Source of the DNA: Gammaproteobacteria bacterium
Lineage (GTDB): Bacteria; Pseudomonadota; Gammaproteobacteria; Steroidobacterales; Woeseiaceae
NCBI GenBank assembly: GCA_029865385.1
Contig: JAOUGX010000007.1
Coordinates: forward strand, 1 to 64,000
Direction of reading: 5' to 3'
DNA: 64,000 bases
The notes under the pieces were generated by a model. The model was given only the letters and a program-made list of their open reading frames with translations. It was not told the DNA's origin and searched no databases. Each line of letters opens with the position of its first letter. Positions within the stretch are counted from its first letter, which is position 1. The position numbers and the translations under genes were made by a program. Shown one piece after another: positions 50,115-59,866 of the stretch.

Positions 50115-51629
50115 ATGCGCAGCGGCACCAAAAGCATAGTCATCCTGGGCGGTGGCACGGCAGGCTGGATAGCCGCCAATCTGATCGCCACGCACTGGGG
50201 GGGACGGGGTATGGACATTACCCTAGTCGAATCACCCGATATCGGCATCATCGGTGTGGGCGAGGGTTCGACTCCTCCGCTGAAAGGTTTTATGGAAGTC
50301 ATCGGGGCGAAAGAGTCCGATTGGATGAGCCGTTGCGATGCGACCTACAAGGTAGGCATCACCTTCAGGGACTGGTCCACCAAACCCGGCTTCGATGAAT
50401 ATTTTCATCCGTTCCTGTCGCAGCCCGACGAGTTTTCGGTGCCGGCTTTCTTCCACAACAGTTACCTGCGCCGCAATGGTGTCGATCTCGACGGGCATCC
50501 GAGCCAGTTTTTTCTTGCATGGGAGCTGGCCAGAAAAAGACTTGCGCCTGTCGCGCCGCCGAATTTCCCGTTCGAGATGAACTACGGCTACCATTTCAAC
50601 TCCGGCCTGCTGGGGCAGTTCCTGCAGGACTGGGCGGCAGCGAAGGGAGTCAAGTACCGGCAGGCAACGGTCACCGAGGCAGTTCTCGATAGCCAGGGAT
50701 TCATCGATTACCTGAAGACCGATGCCGAAGAAAACATCAAAGCCGATTTCTACGTCGATTCGACAGGCTTTCGCAGCCAGTTGTTGCAACAGGCACTTGC
50801 CGTGCCGTTCGATAGCTGCGCCGACGTGCTGTTCAACGATTCGGCCGTCGTTTTTCCGACGGATCCGGATGAGAACCCGCAACCGCAAACGATATCTACT
50901 GCATTGAAGTATGGTTGGGCATGGAAGATTCCACTGACCTCGCGTTTCGGCAACGGCTATGTGTACAGTTCGAAATACGTCGACGACGATGCTGCGGAAA
51001 AGGAACTCCGCGAACACCTCGGGCTGCTCGATTCGGACATCGCTGCCCGCAAGCTGAAGTTCCGTGTGGGGCGTGTCCGGGAGCACTGGTTCAAGAATTG
51101 CCTGGCGGTCGGCTTGTCGCAGGGATTTATCGAGCCACTCGAAGCCACCGCCCTCGACATGGTGCAGGAGACGGTCGTACGGTTTATCGAAGCCGCAAAC
51201 AAGGGCGATCTGACGGACCGGTTTCGCGACGAATTCAACACGCGCATCAGCAAGCGCTTCGACGCCGTGCGCGATTACATCGTGTGCCATTACCGGATCA
51301 ATACGCGATCGGACACCGACTATTGGCGCGACAACGGCAGCAACGAAAAGATTTCGCGGTCGCTGCGCGAAATTCTGACTGCGTGGCTGGCAGGGAAGAA
51401 CATCACGGACGAGCTCGAACGTCAGAGTCTCGACGCCTATTTCCCCAGCCTGTCCTGGAACTGCCTGCTGGCAGGTAAAGGCATCTATCCGACCAAGGAT
51501 CAGGTACGGCCGGGCAACGAGCTGGCGAACAAGTACGACCTGAAAAAAAATGCCCGGTATTTGCAGGGCTGCGCTCTCAACTTCCGCTCGCATCGGGAGC
51601 AGCTTGACGCGTTACGCGCCCGGACTTGA
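50115..51629 (+). CDS. Flavin-dependent tryptophan-halogenase-like protein
   Basis: A 504-residue member of the FADH2-dependent halogenase family. The FAD-binding GGGTAGW is at residues 12-18, the chlorinating Lys79 in DATYKVGITFRDW is at the PrnA position, and the WxWxIP motif is GWAWKIP at 267-273; FIEPLEATALD holds the partner Glu. So the machinery for halogenation is complete. Similar genes beside TonB receptors in glycan loci have no proven substrate. It needs a flavin reductase from elsewhere. It starts 30 bases after a terminator, so it probably has its own promoter. Confidence 0.9.
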   Translation: MRSGTKSIVILGGGTAGWIAANLIATHWGGRGMDITLVESPDIGIIGVGEGSTPPLKGFMEVIGAKESDWMSRCDATYKVGITFRDWSTKPGFDEYFHPFLSQPDEFSVPAFFHNSYLRRNGVDLDGHPSQFFLAWELARKRLAPVAPPNFPFEMNYGYHFNSGLLGQFLQDWAAAKGVKYRQATVTEAVLDSQGFIDYLKTDAEENIKADFYVDSTGFRSQLLQQALAVPFDSCADVLFNDSAVVFPTDPDENPQPQTISTALKYGWAWKIPLTSRFGNGYVYSSKYVDDDAAEKELREHLGLLDSDIAARKLKFRVGRVREHWFKNCLAVGLSQGFIEPLEATALDMVQETVVRFIEAANKGDLTDRFRDEFNTRISKRFDAVRDYIVCHYRINTRSDTDYWRDNGSNEKISRSLREILTAWLAGKNITDELERQSLDAYFPSLSWNCLLAGKGIYPTKDQVRPGNELANKYDLKKNARYLQGCALNFRSHREQLDALRART

Positions 51630-51653
51630 GTTTTTCTCCGAGCCGGAGGCGGA

Positions 51654-54600
51654 TCACTCGCTGCGTAACAGCCATTCCAACTGATCGCCGACACGGGCGC
51701 GCCAGGCCGATTCGTTGTGATCGGCACCGGGATACTCGCGGACGATAAAATCCTTGCCTTCGACCCGGCCCTGATCGACCAGCCATTCACGGACCGCCAG
51801 GTGCGTTGGCCCGTAGCTGGCATCGGGACCGCCGGTCCCATAGTCGAAAAAGAAACGCGAGTTTCGCGGCACCGTGGCACCGCCCCTGATGTCTCCCAAT
51901 ATGAACGGAGTCTCGTCGGCTACAGCCGGATCCTCACCCTTCCAGCCAGCCAGCATGGCCGCCGACAAGGGAAAATGCGTCGAGAGACAGCCGCAGGCAC
52001 CGAAGACGCCGCCATGCTCCTTGACGAGATAATAAGACAGCAATCCGCCGGCCGAGGAGCCCATCGCGAAGGTATTGGCAGGCCCGGTCAAGGTACGGAA
52101 TTCGGCGTCGATGCGCGGCATCAGCTCCTCGATCAGGAACCGGGCGTATCGCGGCGCATCGGCCCACGGCGAGTATTCGTCACCTCGCCGCGAAGTGCTC
52201 CAGGCACTGACGACGATCGCGGGATCGATGCGGCCGGCAGCGCTGCCCTTTGCGATCGCCTCGTCGATGCCCCAGTCGACGCCCCAGCTCGCGATGCGCG
52301 GATCGAACAGGTTCTCGCCGTCGGGCATGTAGATCACCGGATAGCGGCGGTGCGGATCTGCGCCGTAGCCGGGCGGCAGCCATACCTGGACGTTGCGAGC
52401 TTCGTCGAGGAATGCAGAACTCACGTCCCGCCAGTAAATCAGCGTCCCGACGAGATTGGCGTTGTCGATGTCCTCGACATAAATGTCCGTATCGAGCAGG
52501 GATTTGAATAAGGCTTGGCCGACCCGAAAAACCGTGCTCTCGAGCGGCTCGAGTTCTACCTGCAATAGCCCGCTTCCCGCGTCGATCACCAGTTCGCTTT
52601 TTTTCCCGCCGTACAGCAGTCCATCCAGTTCGTATCGGCCCGGCCCGAGTTGCCAGGCGCTGATGACCTCTTTCGGTATCTGCAACGCAAGACTGTAGGA
52701 AGCATAGCCGCTGAAGTTGCTGACAACGACGAGCCTCTCGTCGCCCGCCCAGCGAACGAAGGAAAAAAGCCGGTCGTCGTAGCCGGAATTTCGTGCCCGA
52801 TTGAGCGTGTGAAGCTCGGCATAATCGCCATTCATCGCAGGACTATTCTTGCTCAGGTTCAGCAGCCGGGCGTAGAAATCCCGCAATGCACGTTCATCGC
52901 TCGTAAGCGCGCCGCCGTCAAACTTGCCGCCATTCATCCAGCGTTGATGAGCCGGTACGCCCCAGTAGTCAAAAATGCTTGTACGGGTCGGATCGCCGAA
53001 TCCGGCATCTCCATCGCCCGGTTCGCCGACTTCCTGAGCGAAGTAAAGCATGGTTGCTGCACGGCTGATCAACGCCGACACGACCATAGCCGGTTTTGCC
53101 CTAGTTGCGTCGCCGGCAAAGGCCGGGCTTGCGATGCGCTGCTCATCGTGGTTCTCGAGGAAGTGCAGCATGTATTGCTCGATGTCGAGCACTTGTGCCT
53201 GCGTCGGCACAATCGCGTCGGTGCTTTTCTCGCCCCTGATGATGGGCTTCAGCGTGTCGTACAAACCGACCTTGTTGTAAAGATAGTCCATGCGTCCGAG
53301 GCCGATGTAGTCGCGGTACAGCGATTCGTTGTAGACCTCGGCAATCAGGAACGCATTAGGGTTTGCTTTCTTGATCGAGGAATTGAGGTAGCTCCAGAAT
53401 TCCACCGGGACCAATTCGGCGACATCGTAGCGAAATCCGTCCACACCCTTGCCGATCCAGTACAGCGCGATATCCTGGAATTTGTGCCAGCTGTCCGGCA
53501 CATCCTTGTCGGACCAGAACAGCGCATGTTCGCTAACAGACCAGTTGCGCGCCGCGTCGGGCAGGCGGTCGAACGCATAGCTTCCATCCGGGCGCACGCC
53601 GTAGTTTATCTTGACCGTCTCGTACCAGTCGTCCATTTGCGGTTGAGCGGAACGCGATCCATTGCCTGTCCATTTCGCTGGCGATTCGTCGAATAGTCCG
53701 TCTGCCAGTGCATGATGCTCGCCGCCGAGTGGTGCATAGCCGTTAACAGGTTTCGGTACGGCAAAATCCTCGCCGACGACGTAATAGAAATTGTTGTCGC
53801 GAGCCCACTCGACGGCGGTGTCGTCATTGGCGCCGAAGTCCGTGACACCTTCCGGGGACGCTGTCGAGTGGTAGTCGCGAGCCACGTGATTCGGCACAAT
53901 GTCAATAATGACCTGCATGCCGTTGCGGTGCGTCCGCTCGATCAACGCTTCGAATTCCCGCAATCGTTTCGCCGGGTTTACCGAAAGATCGGGGTTGACG
54001 TTGTAGTAGTCCTTGATTGCATACGGTGAACCCGCCCGTCCCTTGACGACATCCGGGTCGTCATTGCCGATGCCGTACCTTGTGTAGTCGCGAATTACGG
54101 CATGATGCGGGACACCGGTGTACCAGATGTGCGTGACTCCGAGTTCCCGTATGCCCTGTAATGCCGTGTCTGTGAAATCCCTGAATTTGCCGACACCGTT
54201 TTCTTCGATGGTTCCCCAGGGTTTGTTTGTGCTTTCCTTGTTACCGAAAAGTCTCGTGAACACCTGATAAACAACCGGTTTGCCGATGATCCTGGCCTGC
54301 GGATTGATTTCGAGGCGGGTCGATTCGTGATTCCAGTTGACGCGAACGGTAAGGGTTTTCGCGCGGCGGTTGTGACGAGCACGAACCGGCTGGCCGCCAA
54401 ACAAAGCCTCATCGACAGCGTCCGTCCAGTTGTGAATGACGATATTCAGTTCACGCGAATTCGGCCGGCCCGGGTACTCGCCGCCGTCGCGGCCGAATTT
54501 GATCGTCAAAGACTTGCCTTGCTGGTCCGATTCGAAGCGCAGAATCTCGAACTGGCCACGCTCGATGCTTTGCCGCGACGCGCCGTCGTCCTCGAACATC

Positions 54601-56711
54601 TGCCCTGTCGATTGCGTGACACTCGGATCGGCATAGTAGTGAAGCGACAACGCTTCGCTCGAATAGTCACGGGTCGTCCGGATGTCGTCGATCATCGGCA
54701 CGAAGGAGCCGGCGCGCACCAGCACCGGAATGGTTTCCAGGTTCACCGGAACAACGACGGTCTGCCCACCGTCGTATCGCGTGTCGTCCTGGAAGGCGAA
54801 CCAGGCTCCGGCGGGAAGTCTGACATCAACACTGGCGAGGTCCGGGTCCACTACCGGTGCGACGAGGAACGCGTTGCCCCACAGGTAGGCGTCTTTCTCG
54901 TCTATCAGCCCGATATCGGATTCGTCTTCGAAAAACAATGGCCGCATGAGCGGCATACCAGTCGTGCTGTTCTCGTACGCGAGCGTGTAATTGTAGGGCA
55001 ACAGTCGATAGCGTAAACGGATGTAGTCGCGTGCGATGTTCCGTGTTTTTCGATCATGAAAAACCGGTTCGGACGCGATGTGCTCCTGGCCGTGCGGTCG
55101 ATACACTGGCTGAAAGACACCGTACTGCAGCCAGCGAATATAGAGTTCCTTGTCGAACTCGGTCCCTTCGGCGAAGCCACCCAGGTCGGAGTGCGTATAG
55201 GCCAAGCCCAGCAAGCCCATCTGCAGGCTGAGTTCGACCTGCGGCTTCAGCCCGCCCCACGAGCGGCTGACGTCTCCGGTCCATGGAACGATACCGTAGC
55301 GCTGGGTCCCGGCGAATCCCGAACGCATCAACAGCATCGGGCGCATGTCCGGGTATTCTTCAACTTGACGCTCGTAAACCATCTTGGCCCAGGTGTGACC
55401 GAAGGCGTTGTGGACTTCGTCGCCGCGTGCCTGGATGCCTTCGTCGCTGAGCCAGTGCCGGATATCGTCCGGGTGTACTTCCGGTTCGCCAAGATCGCCC
55501 CAGGTACCGGCGACTCCCTGGTCGAACAGTCGCCGGTATGCGCTCCAAAACCAGTCCCGTGCGCGTTTGTCGAAGATGTCAATCAGTCCCGTGTTGCCGA
55601 AATAGAATTCGAAGCGGTAAGGATTGCCATCGGCATCCTTTGCCAGGACTTTGTTATCGACCGCTTCCTGCCAGCGCTTCGATGTACTCAACACGAACGG
55701 TTGTGTTACAGGGATGGTCTGCACACCGGCCTTTGCGAAATCTTCGATCATGTCTTCGGGCGTCGGAAACGCGGCGCGATCCCAGTCGAGATTACCAACA
55801 TGCCCCTTGATATCGGGCCCGTACCAGAAAAGATCGAGAATCACCCCGTCGACCGGTATGCGCGCGCGCCGAAACCGTCGCACGACGTCCCGCGTTTCCT
55901 TCTCGCTGTGATAGCCGAAGCGCGATGCAAAATTGCCGAACGCCCAGCGTGGCGGCAATGGCTGTAGACCGGTGACGTCGGTATAGTTTTTGAGCAGGGC
56001 CGGATAGGAGTCACCGGCAATGACAAGATACGCCGTGCGGCCGCCGACGGCCGCGAAACTCAGTACGTCACTTTCGCTGCTGCCGATATCGAGCCAGCCG
56101 CTGGCCGAGTTATCGAAGACGATCATGTACTTGTCCGACGAAAGGATCGCCGGCACGCTGTAGTACATCTGTTCCGCGTAGGTTTGATATCCGTACGCCG
56201 CTTTGTTGTATAGCGGCAATCGATGACCGCGACGGTCCATACCCAGCACACGTTCGCCGCCACCGAGAATTTTTTCGCCGGGGTCAAGCCGAAACCGAAA
56301 GCCGCGAGTGGATTCGTCCGCGATATAGCCGCTTTCCTCCGACACCAGGCCGGTGCCATTGCGGGTATAGTCGATGCGTACCGGGGACTTGTTGATATTG
56401 GCGGTCAATCCCTTTACTGCAAAGGAGATTGTGGAATCGGTTTCCGCCACCCCGGCAGCTATTTCCGCCGACTGTTCGGCCAGCGCGAACGAGGGCAGTT
56501 GCCTGATACCTTGCTCGATGTAATGCACCTCGAACGCTGCCTCGTCTATGGCTCTCACGTGCAGCTGCCCGAGACTGGTAGCGACGGATAACGTCTGTCC
56601 GTGCAGTGTATGGCCTCGATAAACGCCGAATTCCGCGCGCGCAGGCGCTGCAATCAACAGTGCCACAACAGCGGTAAAAAGAAGCGGCCGCGGTGCAATT
56701 CCTGGTTTCAT
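51654..56711 (-). CDS. Trimodular GH31 alpha-glucosidase - GH13 amylase - esterase fusion
   Basis: A 1685-residue exported enzyme: signal peptide ending APARAE; GH31 module (residues ~26-805) with AYGYQTYAEQMYYSVP, WAFGNFASRFGYHSEKE, GVILDLFWYG and nucleophile Asp406 in GTWGDLGEPE; GH13 module (~812-1395) opening KPVVYQVFTRLFGN, with nucleophile Asp1096 in GVDGFRYDVAE, acid Glu1125 in LIAEVYNE and Asp1189 in ENHDEQ; and an alpha/beta-hydrolase esterase module (~1400-1685) of the enterochelin-esterase/CE1 kind with VQVWLPPGYG, the nucleophile Ser1553 in GSSAGG and His in GADHNESAW. All three catalytic sets look intact. It would remove glucose from, cut inside, and deacylate alpha-glucans in one chain. 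Its start lies near an operator at 56765. Confidence 0.88.
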   Translation of the reverse strand: MKPGIAPRPLLFTAVVALLIAAPARAEFGVYRGHTLHGQTLSVATSLGQLHVRAIDEAAFEVHYIEQGIRQLPSFALAEQSAEIAAGVAETDSTISFAVKGLTANINKSPVRIDYTRNGTGLVSEESGYIADESTRGFRFRLDPGEKILGGGERVLGMDRRGHRLPLYNKAAYGYQTYAEQMYYSVPAILSSDKYMIVFDNSASGWLDIGSSESDVLSFAAVGGRTAYLVIAGDSYPALLKNYTDVTGLQPLPPRWAFGNFASRFGYHSEKETRDVVRRFRRARIPVDGVILDLFWYGPDIKGHVGNLDWDRAAFPTPEDMIEDFAKAGVQTIPVTQPFVLSTSKRWQEAVDNKVLAKDADGNPYRFEFYFGNTGLIDIFDKRARDWFWSAYRRLFDQGVAGTWGDLGEPEVHPDDIRHWLSDEGIQARGDEVHNAFGHTWAKMVYERQVEEYPDMRPMLLMRSGFAGTQRYGIVPWTGDVSRSWGGLKPQVELSLQMGLLGLAYTHSDLGGFAEGTEFDKELYIRWLQYGVFQPVYRPHGQEHIASEPVFHDRKTRNIARDYIRLRYRLLPYNYTLAYENSTTGMPLMRPLFFEDESDIGLIDEKDAYLWGNAFLVAPVVDPDLASVDVRLPAGAWFAFQDDTRYDGGQTVVVPVNLETIPVLVRAGSFVPMIDDIRTTRDYSSEALSLHYYADPSVTQSTGQMFEDDGASRQSIERGQFEILRFESDQQGKSLTIKFGRDGGEYPGRPNSRELNIVIHNWTDAVDEALFGGQPVRARHNRRAKTLTVRVNWNHESTRLEINPQARIIGKPVVYQVFTRLFGNKESTNKPWGTIEENGVGKFRDFTDTALQGIRELGVTHIWYTGVPHHAVIRDYTRYGIGNDDPDVVKGRAGSPYAIKDYYNVNPDLSVNPAKRLREFEALIERTHRNGMQVIIDIVPNHVARDYHSTASPEGVTDFGANDDTAVEWARDNNFYYVVGEDFAVPKPVNGYAPLGGEHHALADGLFDESPAKWTGNGSRSAQPQMDDWYETVKINYGVRPDGSYAFDRLPDAARNWSVSEHALFWSDKDVPDSWHKFQDIALYWIGKGVDGFRYDVAELVPVEFWSYLNSSIKKANPNAFLIAEVYNESLYRDYIGLGRMDYLYNKVGLYDTLKPIIRGEKSTDAIVPTQAQVLDIEQYMLHFLENHDEQRIASPAFAGDATRAKPAMVVSALISRAATMLYFAQEVGEPGDGDAGFGDPTRTSIFDYWGVPAHQRWMNGGKFDGGALTSDERALRDFYARLLNLSKNSPAMNGDYAELHTLNRARNSGYDDRLFSFVRWAGDERLVVVSNFSGYASYSLALQIPKEVISAWQLGPGRYELDGLLYGGKKSELVIDAGSGLLQVELEPLESTVFRVGQALFKSLLDTDIYVEDIDNANLVGTLIYWRDVSSAFLDEARNVQVWLPPGYGADPHRRYPVIYMPDGENLFDPRIASWGVDWGIDEAIAKGSAAGRIDPAIVVSAWSTSRRGDEYSPWADAPRYARFLIEELMPRIDAEFRTLTGPANTFAMGSSAGGLLSYYLVKEHGGVFGACGCLSTHFPLSAAMLAGWKGEDPAVADETPFILGDIRGGATVPRNSRFFFDYGTGGPDASYGPTHLAVREWLVDQGRVEGKDFIVREYPGADHNESAWRARVGDQLEWLLRSE

Positions 56712-56764
56712 TCTGGTCCCCTGCTGCCGCCGAAATACTAGTCAATTCAGCGTGATACCGGGGA

Positions 56765-56778
56765 TGAATACGATTGCA
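56765..56778. promoter_or_regulatory. Possible weak LacI operator
   Basis: TGAATACGATTGCA differs from TGAATACGTATGCA at the two central bases. It is between the divergent giant-enzyme gene (56711) and the MFS gene (56835), where a shared operator would be expected. Confidence 0.5.
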
Positions 56779-56834
56779 GGAAAACTTCCTGGCAAGCATC
56801 CGTTGCTACAATGCCGCGAGATCCGGGGGGAATC

Positions 56835-58337
56835 ATGCAGCAAAAACCGCAGCTCAGTTTCTGGCAGATCTGGAACATGTGTTTCGGATTTCTCGGTATT
56901 CAATTCGGTTTCGCACTGCAGAATGCCAACGTCAGTCGGATCTTTCAGACGTTGGGTGCGCCGATCGATGAAATTCCGATCCTCTGGGTCGCGGCGCCAT
57001 TGACGGGCCTGATCGTGCAGCCAATTATCGGCTACCTGTCGGATCGCACCTGGAACCGGCTGGGGCGCCGGCGCCCGTATTTCCTTATTGGCGCGATTCT
57101 GGCGTCACTCGCATTGTTTGTCATGCCGAACTCGCCCGTGTTGTGGATCGCCGCCGGCATGCTCTGGATCATGGATGCCAGTATCAACATATCGATGGAG
57201 CCGTTTCGCGCCTTCGTCGGCGACATGCTGCCGGAAAAGCAGCGCACGTCGGGATTCGCCATGCAGACGTTTTTCATTGGTATCGGTGCGGTTGTTGCCT
57301 CGGCGTTACCGTACATGATGACCAACTGGTTCGACGTCGCCAACACGGCCGCGCCCGGCGTTGTGCCGGATTCGGTCAAGCTGTCATTCTATCTAGGCGG
57401 CTCGATTTTTCTACTTGCCGTATTGTGGACCGTATTTCGCACCAAAGAATACTCCCCCGAGCAGTTGGCGGCTTTCGACGCGTCCCGTCCGGCTGAACAC
57501 GTTGCTACCGATGACAGTCTTCGACCCGCGTCGCGCTACTTGAATAGCGGGCTTGCCTGGGCCACGATCGGCGTCGCGTTTTGGTACTGGATAATGAGCG
57601 CGGGCCTCGACAAACAGCTCTTTGTGCTTGCCGGTGGCTTTGCGGCATTCGGCATGCTGCAGATCGCTGCCAGCTTACTGCAAAAGAACGGCAATACCGA
57701 CAATGGCCTGTATCACATCATGCATGACCTCTTTCATATGCCAAAGGTCATGCGGCAACTGGCTGTCGTCCAGTTTTTTTCATGGTTCGCGCTGTTTGCA
57801 ATGTGGATTTACGGCACATCGGCCGTCACAAGCCATCACTACGGCGCGATAGATACGGCGTCGCAGGCTTACAATACTGGTGCCGACTGGGTTGGTGTGT
57901 TGTTTGCCGCGTACAATGGTTTTGCAGCGCTTGCTGCCATCGCTATTCCGTTCGCCGCTCACCGGCTGGGATGTCGTGTCTGCCATCTGTTCAGCATGAC
58001 AATCGGCGGCATTGGCCTGATCAGTTTCTTTTTTATCAGTGACCCGAAATGGTTGCTGATCCCGATGGTCGGTGTCGGTATCGCGTGGGCTTCGATTCTG
58101 TCGCTGCCGTACGCACTGCTGTCGAGCAACTTGCCCTCCAACAAGATGGGCATCTACATGGGAATCTTCAATTTCTTTATTGTTATCCCGCAGCTGGTAG
58201 CGGCCAGTGTGCTGGGATTGGTATTGCGCGAGTTTTTCGATTTGCAGAGCATCTACGGGCTGGTGATTGGCGGTGTATTGATGATTGTCGCCGGGTGCGC
58301 AACCCTGCTTGTCGACAAGGAAGCGGAACCGCAGTAA
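56835..58337 (+). CDS. MFS sugar transporter, GPH/SUT-like
   Basis: A 500-residue inner-membrane symporter with 12 helices. Motif LSDRTWNRLGRRRPYFLIGA between helices 2 and 3 is typical of glycoside-proton symporters related to sucrose and maltose carriers, and EPFRAFVGDMLP near residue 119 matches the GPH/SUT consensus. The ATG at 56835 has a GGGGGGA ribosome site. Set among amylase genes, it most likely imports maltose or maltodextrins. Confidence 0.9.
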   Translation: MQQKPQLSFWQIWNMCFGFLGIQFGFALQNANVSRIFQTLGAPIDEIPILWVAAPLTGLIVQPIIGYLSDRTWNRLGRRRPYFLIGAILASLALFVMPNSPVLWIAAGMLWIMDASINISMEPFRAFVGDMLPEKQRTSGFAMQTFFIGIGAVVASALPYMMTNWFDVANTAAPGVVPDSVKLSFYLGGSIFLLAVLWTVFRTKEYSPEQLAAFDASRPAEHVATDDSLRPASRYLNSGLAWATIGVAFWYWIMSAGLDKQLFVLAGGFAAFGMLQIAASLLQKNGNTDNGLYHIMHDLFHMPKVMRQLAVVQFFSWFALFAMWIYGTSAVTSHHYGAIDTASQAYNTGADWVGVLFAAYNGFAALAAIAIPFAAHRLGCRVCHLFSMTIGGIGLISFFFISDPKWLLIPMVGVGIAWASILSLPYALLSSNLPSNKMGIYMGIFNFFIVIPQLVAASVLGLVLREFFDLQSIYGLVIGGVLMIVAGCATLLVDKEAEPQ

Positions 58338-58346
58338 CCACAGTTC

Positions 58347-59810
58347 TTATTTCCGGTTCGTTCGCGTTCCGCTGTGAATTGCGACAGCGCTCATCGGTGG
58401 CAAAGTTGTGCTCAGTGTGCCGTCAGCCCTGACCTCGAGGCGCGGGCCCTCGCAGCCCGTTACGGCATTGCAATATTCGCCCGGCAGCATGCCGGATTGA
58501 ATCGCCGGGTTGATTGGTTCCGCCCCGATGTTAATGATGACAAAACCTCTGTCGCCCCGACCGAAGGCGATAGCCGTACTGCTCAGCGCCTGCCAGTTGC
58601 TAACTGCCAGGCCATCGGTCGCATTGCGAAACCGCACCATGCCGGCAATCGATGGCAATCTATGCTCGCAAACCCAAGCCTCGCCGCATGAACCCGAGTT
58701 GTTATCAATCGGTCGCGAATCCGGCGGTCCCTGATCGCCGCCGTCGAAACGGTAGCTCGACATGACCATCGGGTAACCATAGGGCCAGGCGAGCATAAAA
58801 ACATTGGCGAGCTCATAGATTTTGCCACTTTTGTAGTTCAGGACGTCGCCAGCCCCGGCATGGCCGCGCTGGATATCGTGGTTGTCGACAAATACCACCG
58901 CAGCGTCCGGTGGCAGGAATCCCGGCCGCGAAGACAACTCGTTTAGTCCGTCGAGTTTTCCTGCCGTGAACGCATCAAGCAGCACCAGCGGGTATTTGAA
59001 TTCGGAAACCAGTCCGTTTTTCAGGTAATCGTGAGCGTTGATTGGTTCGCCGCCACGGTCGATAACTTCCTGGTATACGTGCGCCTTCGTTTTCAGTCGA
59101 TTCAATATGCCCGCAACGTCATCGACTGCCATGTGCTTGGCCGCGTCAATGCGAAAACCGGCGACGCCAAGATCCAGCAAATCGTTGAGATAATCCGCGA
59201 TCTTTGTCTGGACTGCGGCTTTGCCGGTATCGAGATCGGCCAGCTTGACGAGTTCACAATTTTGCACTTCCCACAGATCCTGGTAGTTCTGAATCGTGTC
59301 GTCGCCGTTCCGACCGCAGTGATGGAAGTCTCCATACGTATACGGAACCGGATACTCGTATTCCGCAAAGCCGGAACCGGCGACACCGGTGCCAATGCCG
59401 ACGTAGGACATGTGATTGATGACAGCATCGGCATAGATGCCGACGCCGGCGTTGCGGCATCGGCGGACCATGTCCGCGAATTGCTCACGAGTTCCGCCGC
59501 GGCTTTGCAGTTGATAGCTGACCGGCTGGTATCTTGTCCACCATTCCGGCCCGGGGACGTGCTCGTTCGGCGGCGACACCTGCACCGCGGCATAGCCTGC
59601 AGGCCCGAGGAATTCCTCGCACTCCCGGGCAACGTCCGGCCATTTCCACTCGAATAGCTGCACGAAAACCGTGCGTGACGGCTCGGGCCCCTTGGCAATC
59701 GCGTTGCCGGTCGGTCCAGCCTTGTCACACGAGGCAAGGAATCCCAGCGACAATGCCGCAGCCGTCGCGCAAACGCCGCTGGCAGTTCGGGTCATAGTCG
59801 GATTTGCCAT
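58347..59810 (-). CDS. Animal-type alpha-amylase lipoprotein (GH13)
   Basis: A 487-residue amylase with lipobox FLASCDK at residues 24-30. Catalytic residues: Asp222 in GFRIDAAKH, Glu248 in VYQEVID and Asp312 in FVDNHDIQRG. Arg220, the Asn in DNHD and Arg in SSYRFDGGDQGP correspond to the chloride-binding trio of animal and Pseudoalteromonas amylases, so it is probably chloride-activated. FVQLFEWKWPDVARECEEFLGP is the animal-type opening. Attached to the outer membrane, it would cut starch outside the cell or in the periplasm. A strong operator sits 41-56 bases before its start. Confidence 0.92.
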   Translation of the reverse strand: MANPTMTRTASGVCATAAALSLGFLASCDKAGPTGNAIAKGPEPSRTVFVQLFEWKWPDVARECEEFLGPAGYAAVQVSPPNEHVPGPEWWTRYQPVSYQLQSRGGTREQFADMVRRCRNAGVGIYADAVINHMSYVGIGTGVAGSGFAEYEYPVPYTYGDFHHCGRNGDDTIQNYQDLWEVQNCELVKLADLDTGKAAVQTKIADYLNDLLDLGVAGFRIDAAKHMAVDDVAGILNRLKTKAHVYQEVIDRGGEPINAHDYLKNGLVSEFKYPLVLLDAFTAGKLDGLNELSSRPGFLPPDAAVVFVDNHDIQRGHAGAGDVLNYKSGKIYELANVFMLAWPYGYPMVMSSYRFDGGDQGPPDSRPIDNNSGSCGEAWVCEHRLPSIAGMVRFRNATDGLAVSNWQALSSTAIAFGRGDRGFVIINIGAEPINPAIQSGMLPGEYCNAVTGCEGPRLEVRADGTLSTTLPPMSAVAIHSGTRTNRK

Positions 59811-59850
59811 TGCCCCATGCTACTTGGGTGGCGTGAGCTACATCAACGCG

Positions 59851-59866
59851 CTGAATACGTATTCAG
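59851..59866. promoter_or_regulatory. LacI operator before the amylase gene
   Basis: Perfect 16-bp palindrome CTGAATACGTATTCAG, overlapping the last four bases of the LacI gene and located upstream of the amylase start on the minus strand. It matches the sites at 46982 and 47001. Confidence 0.85.
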
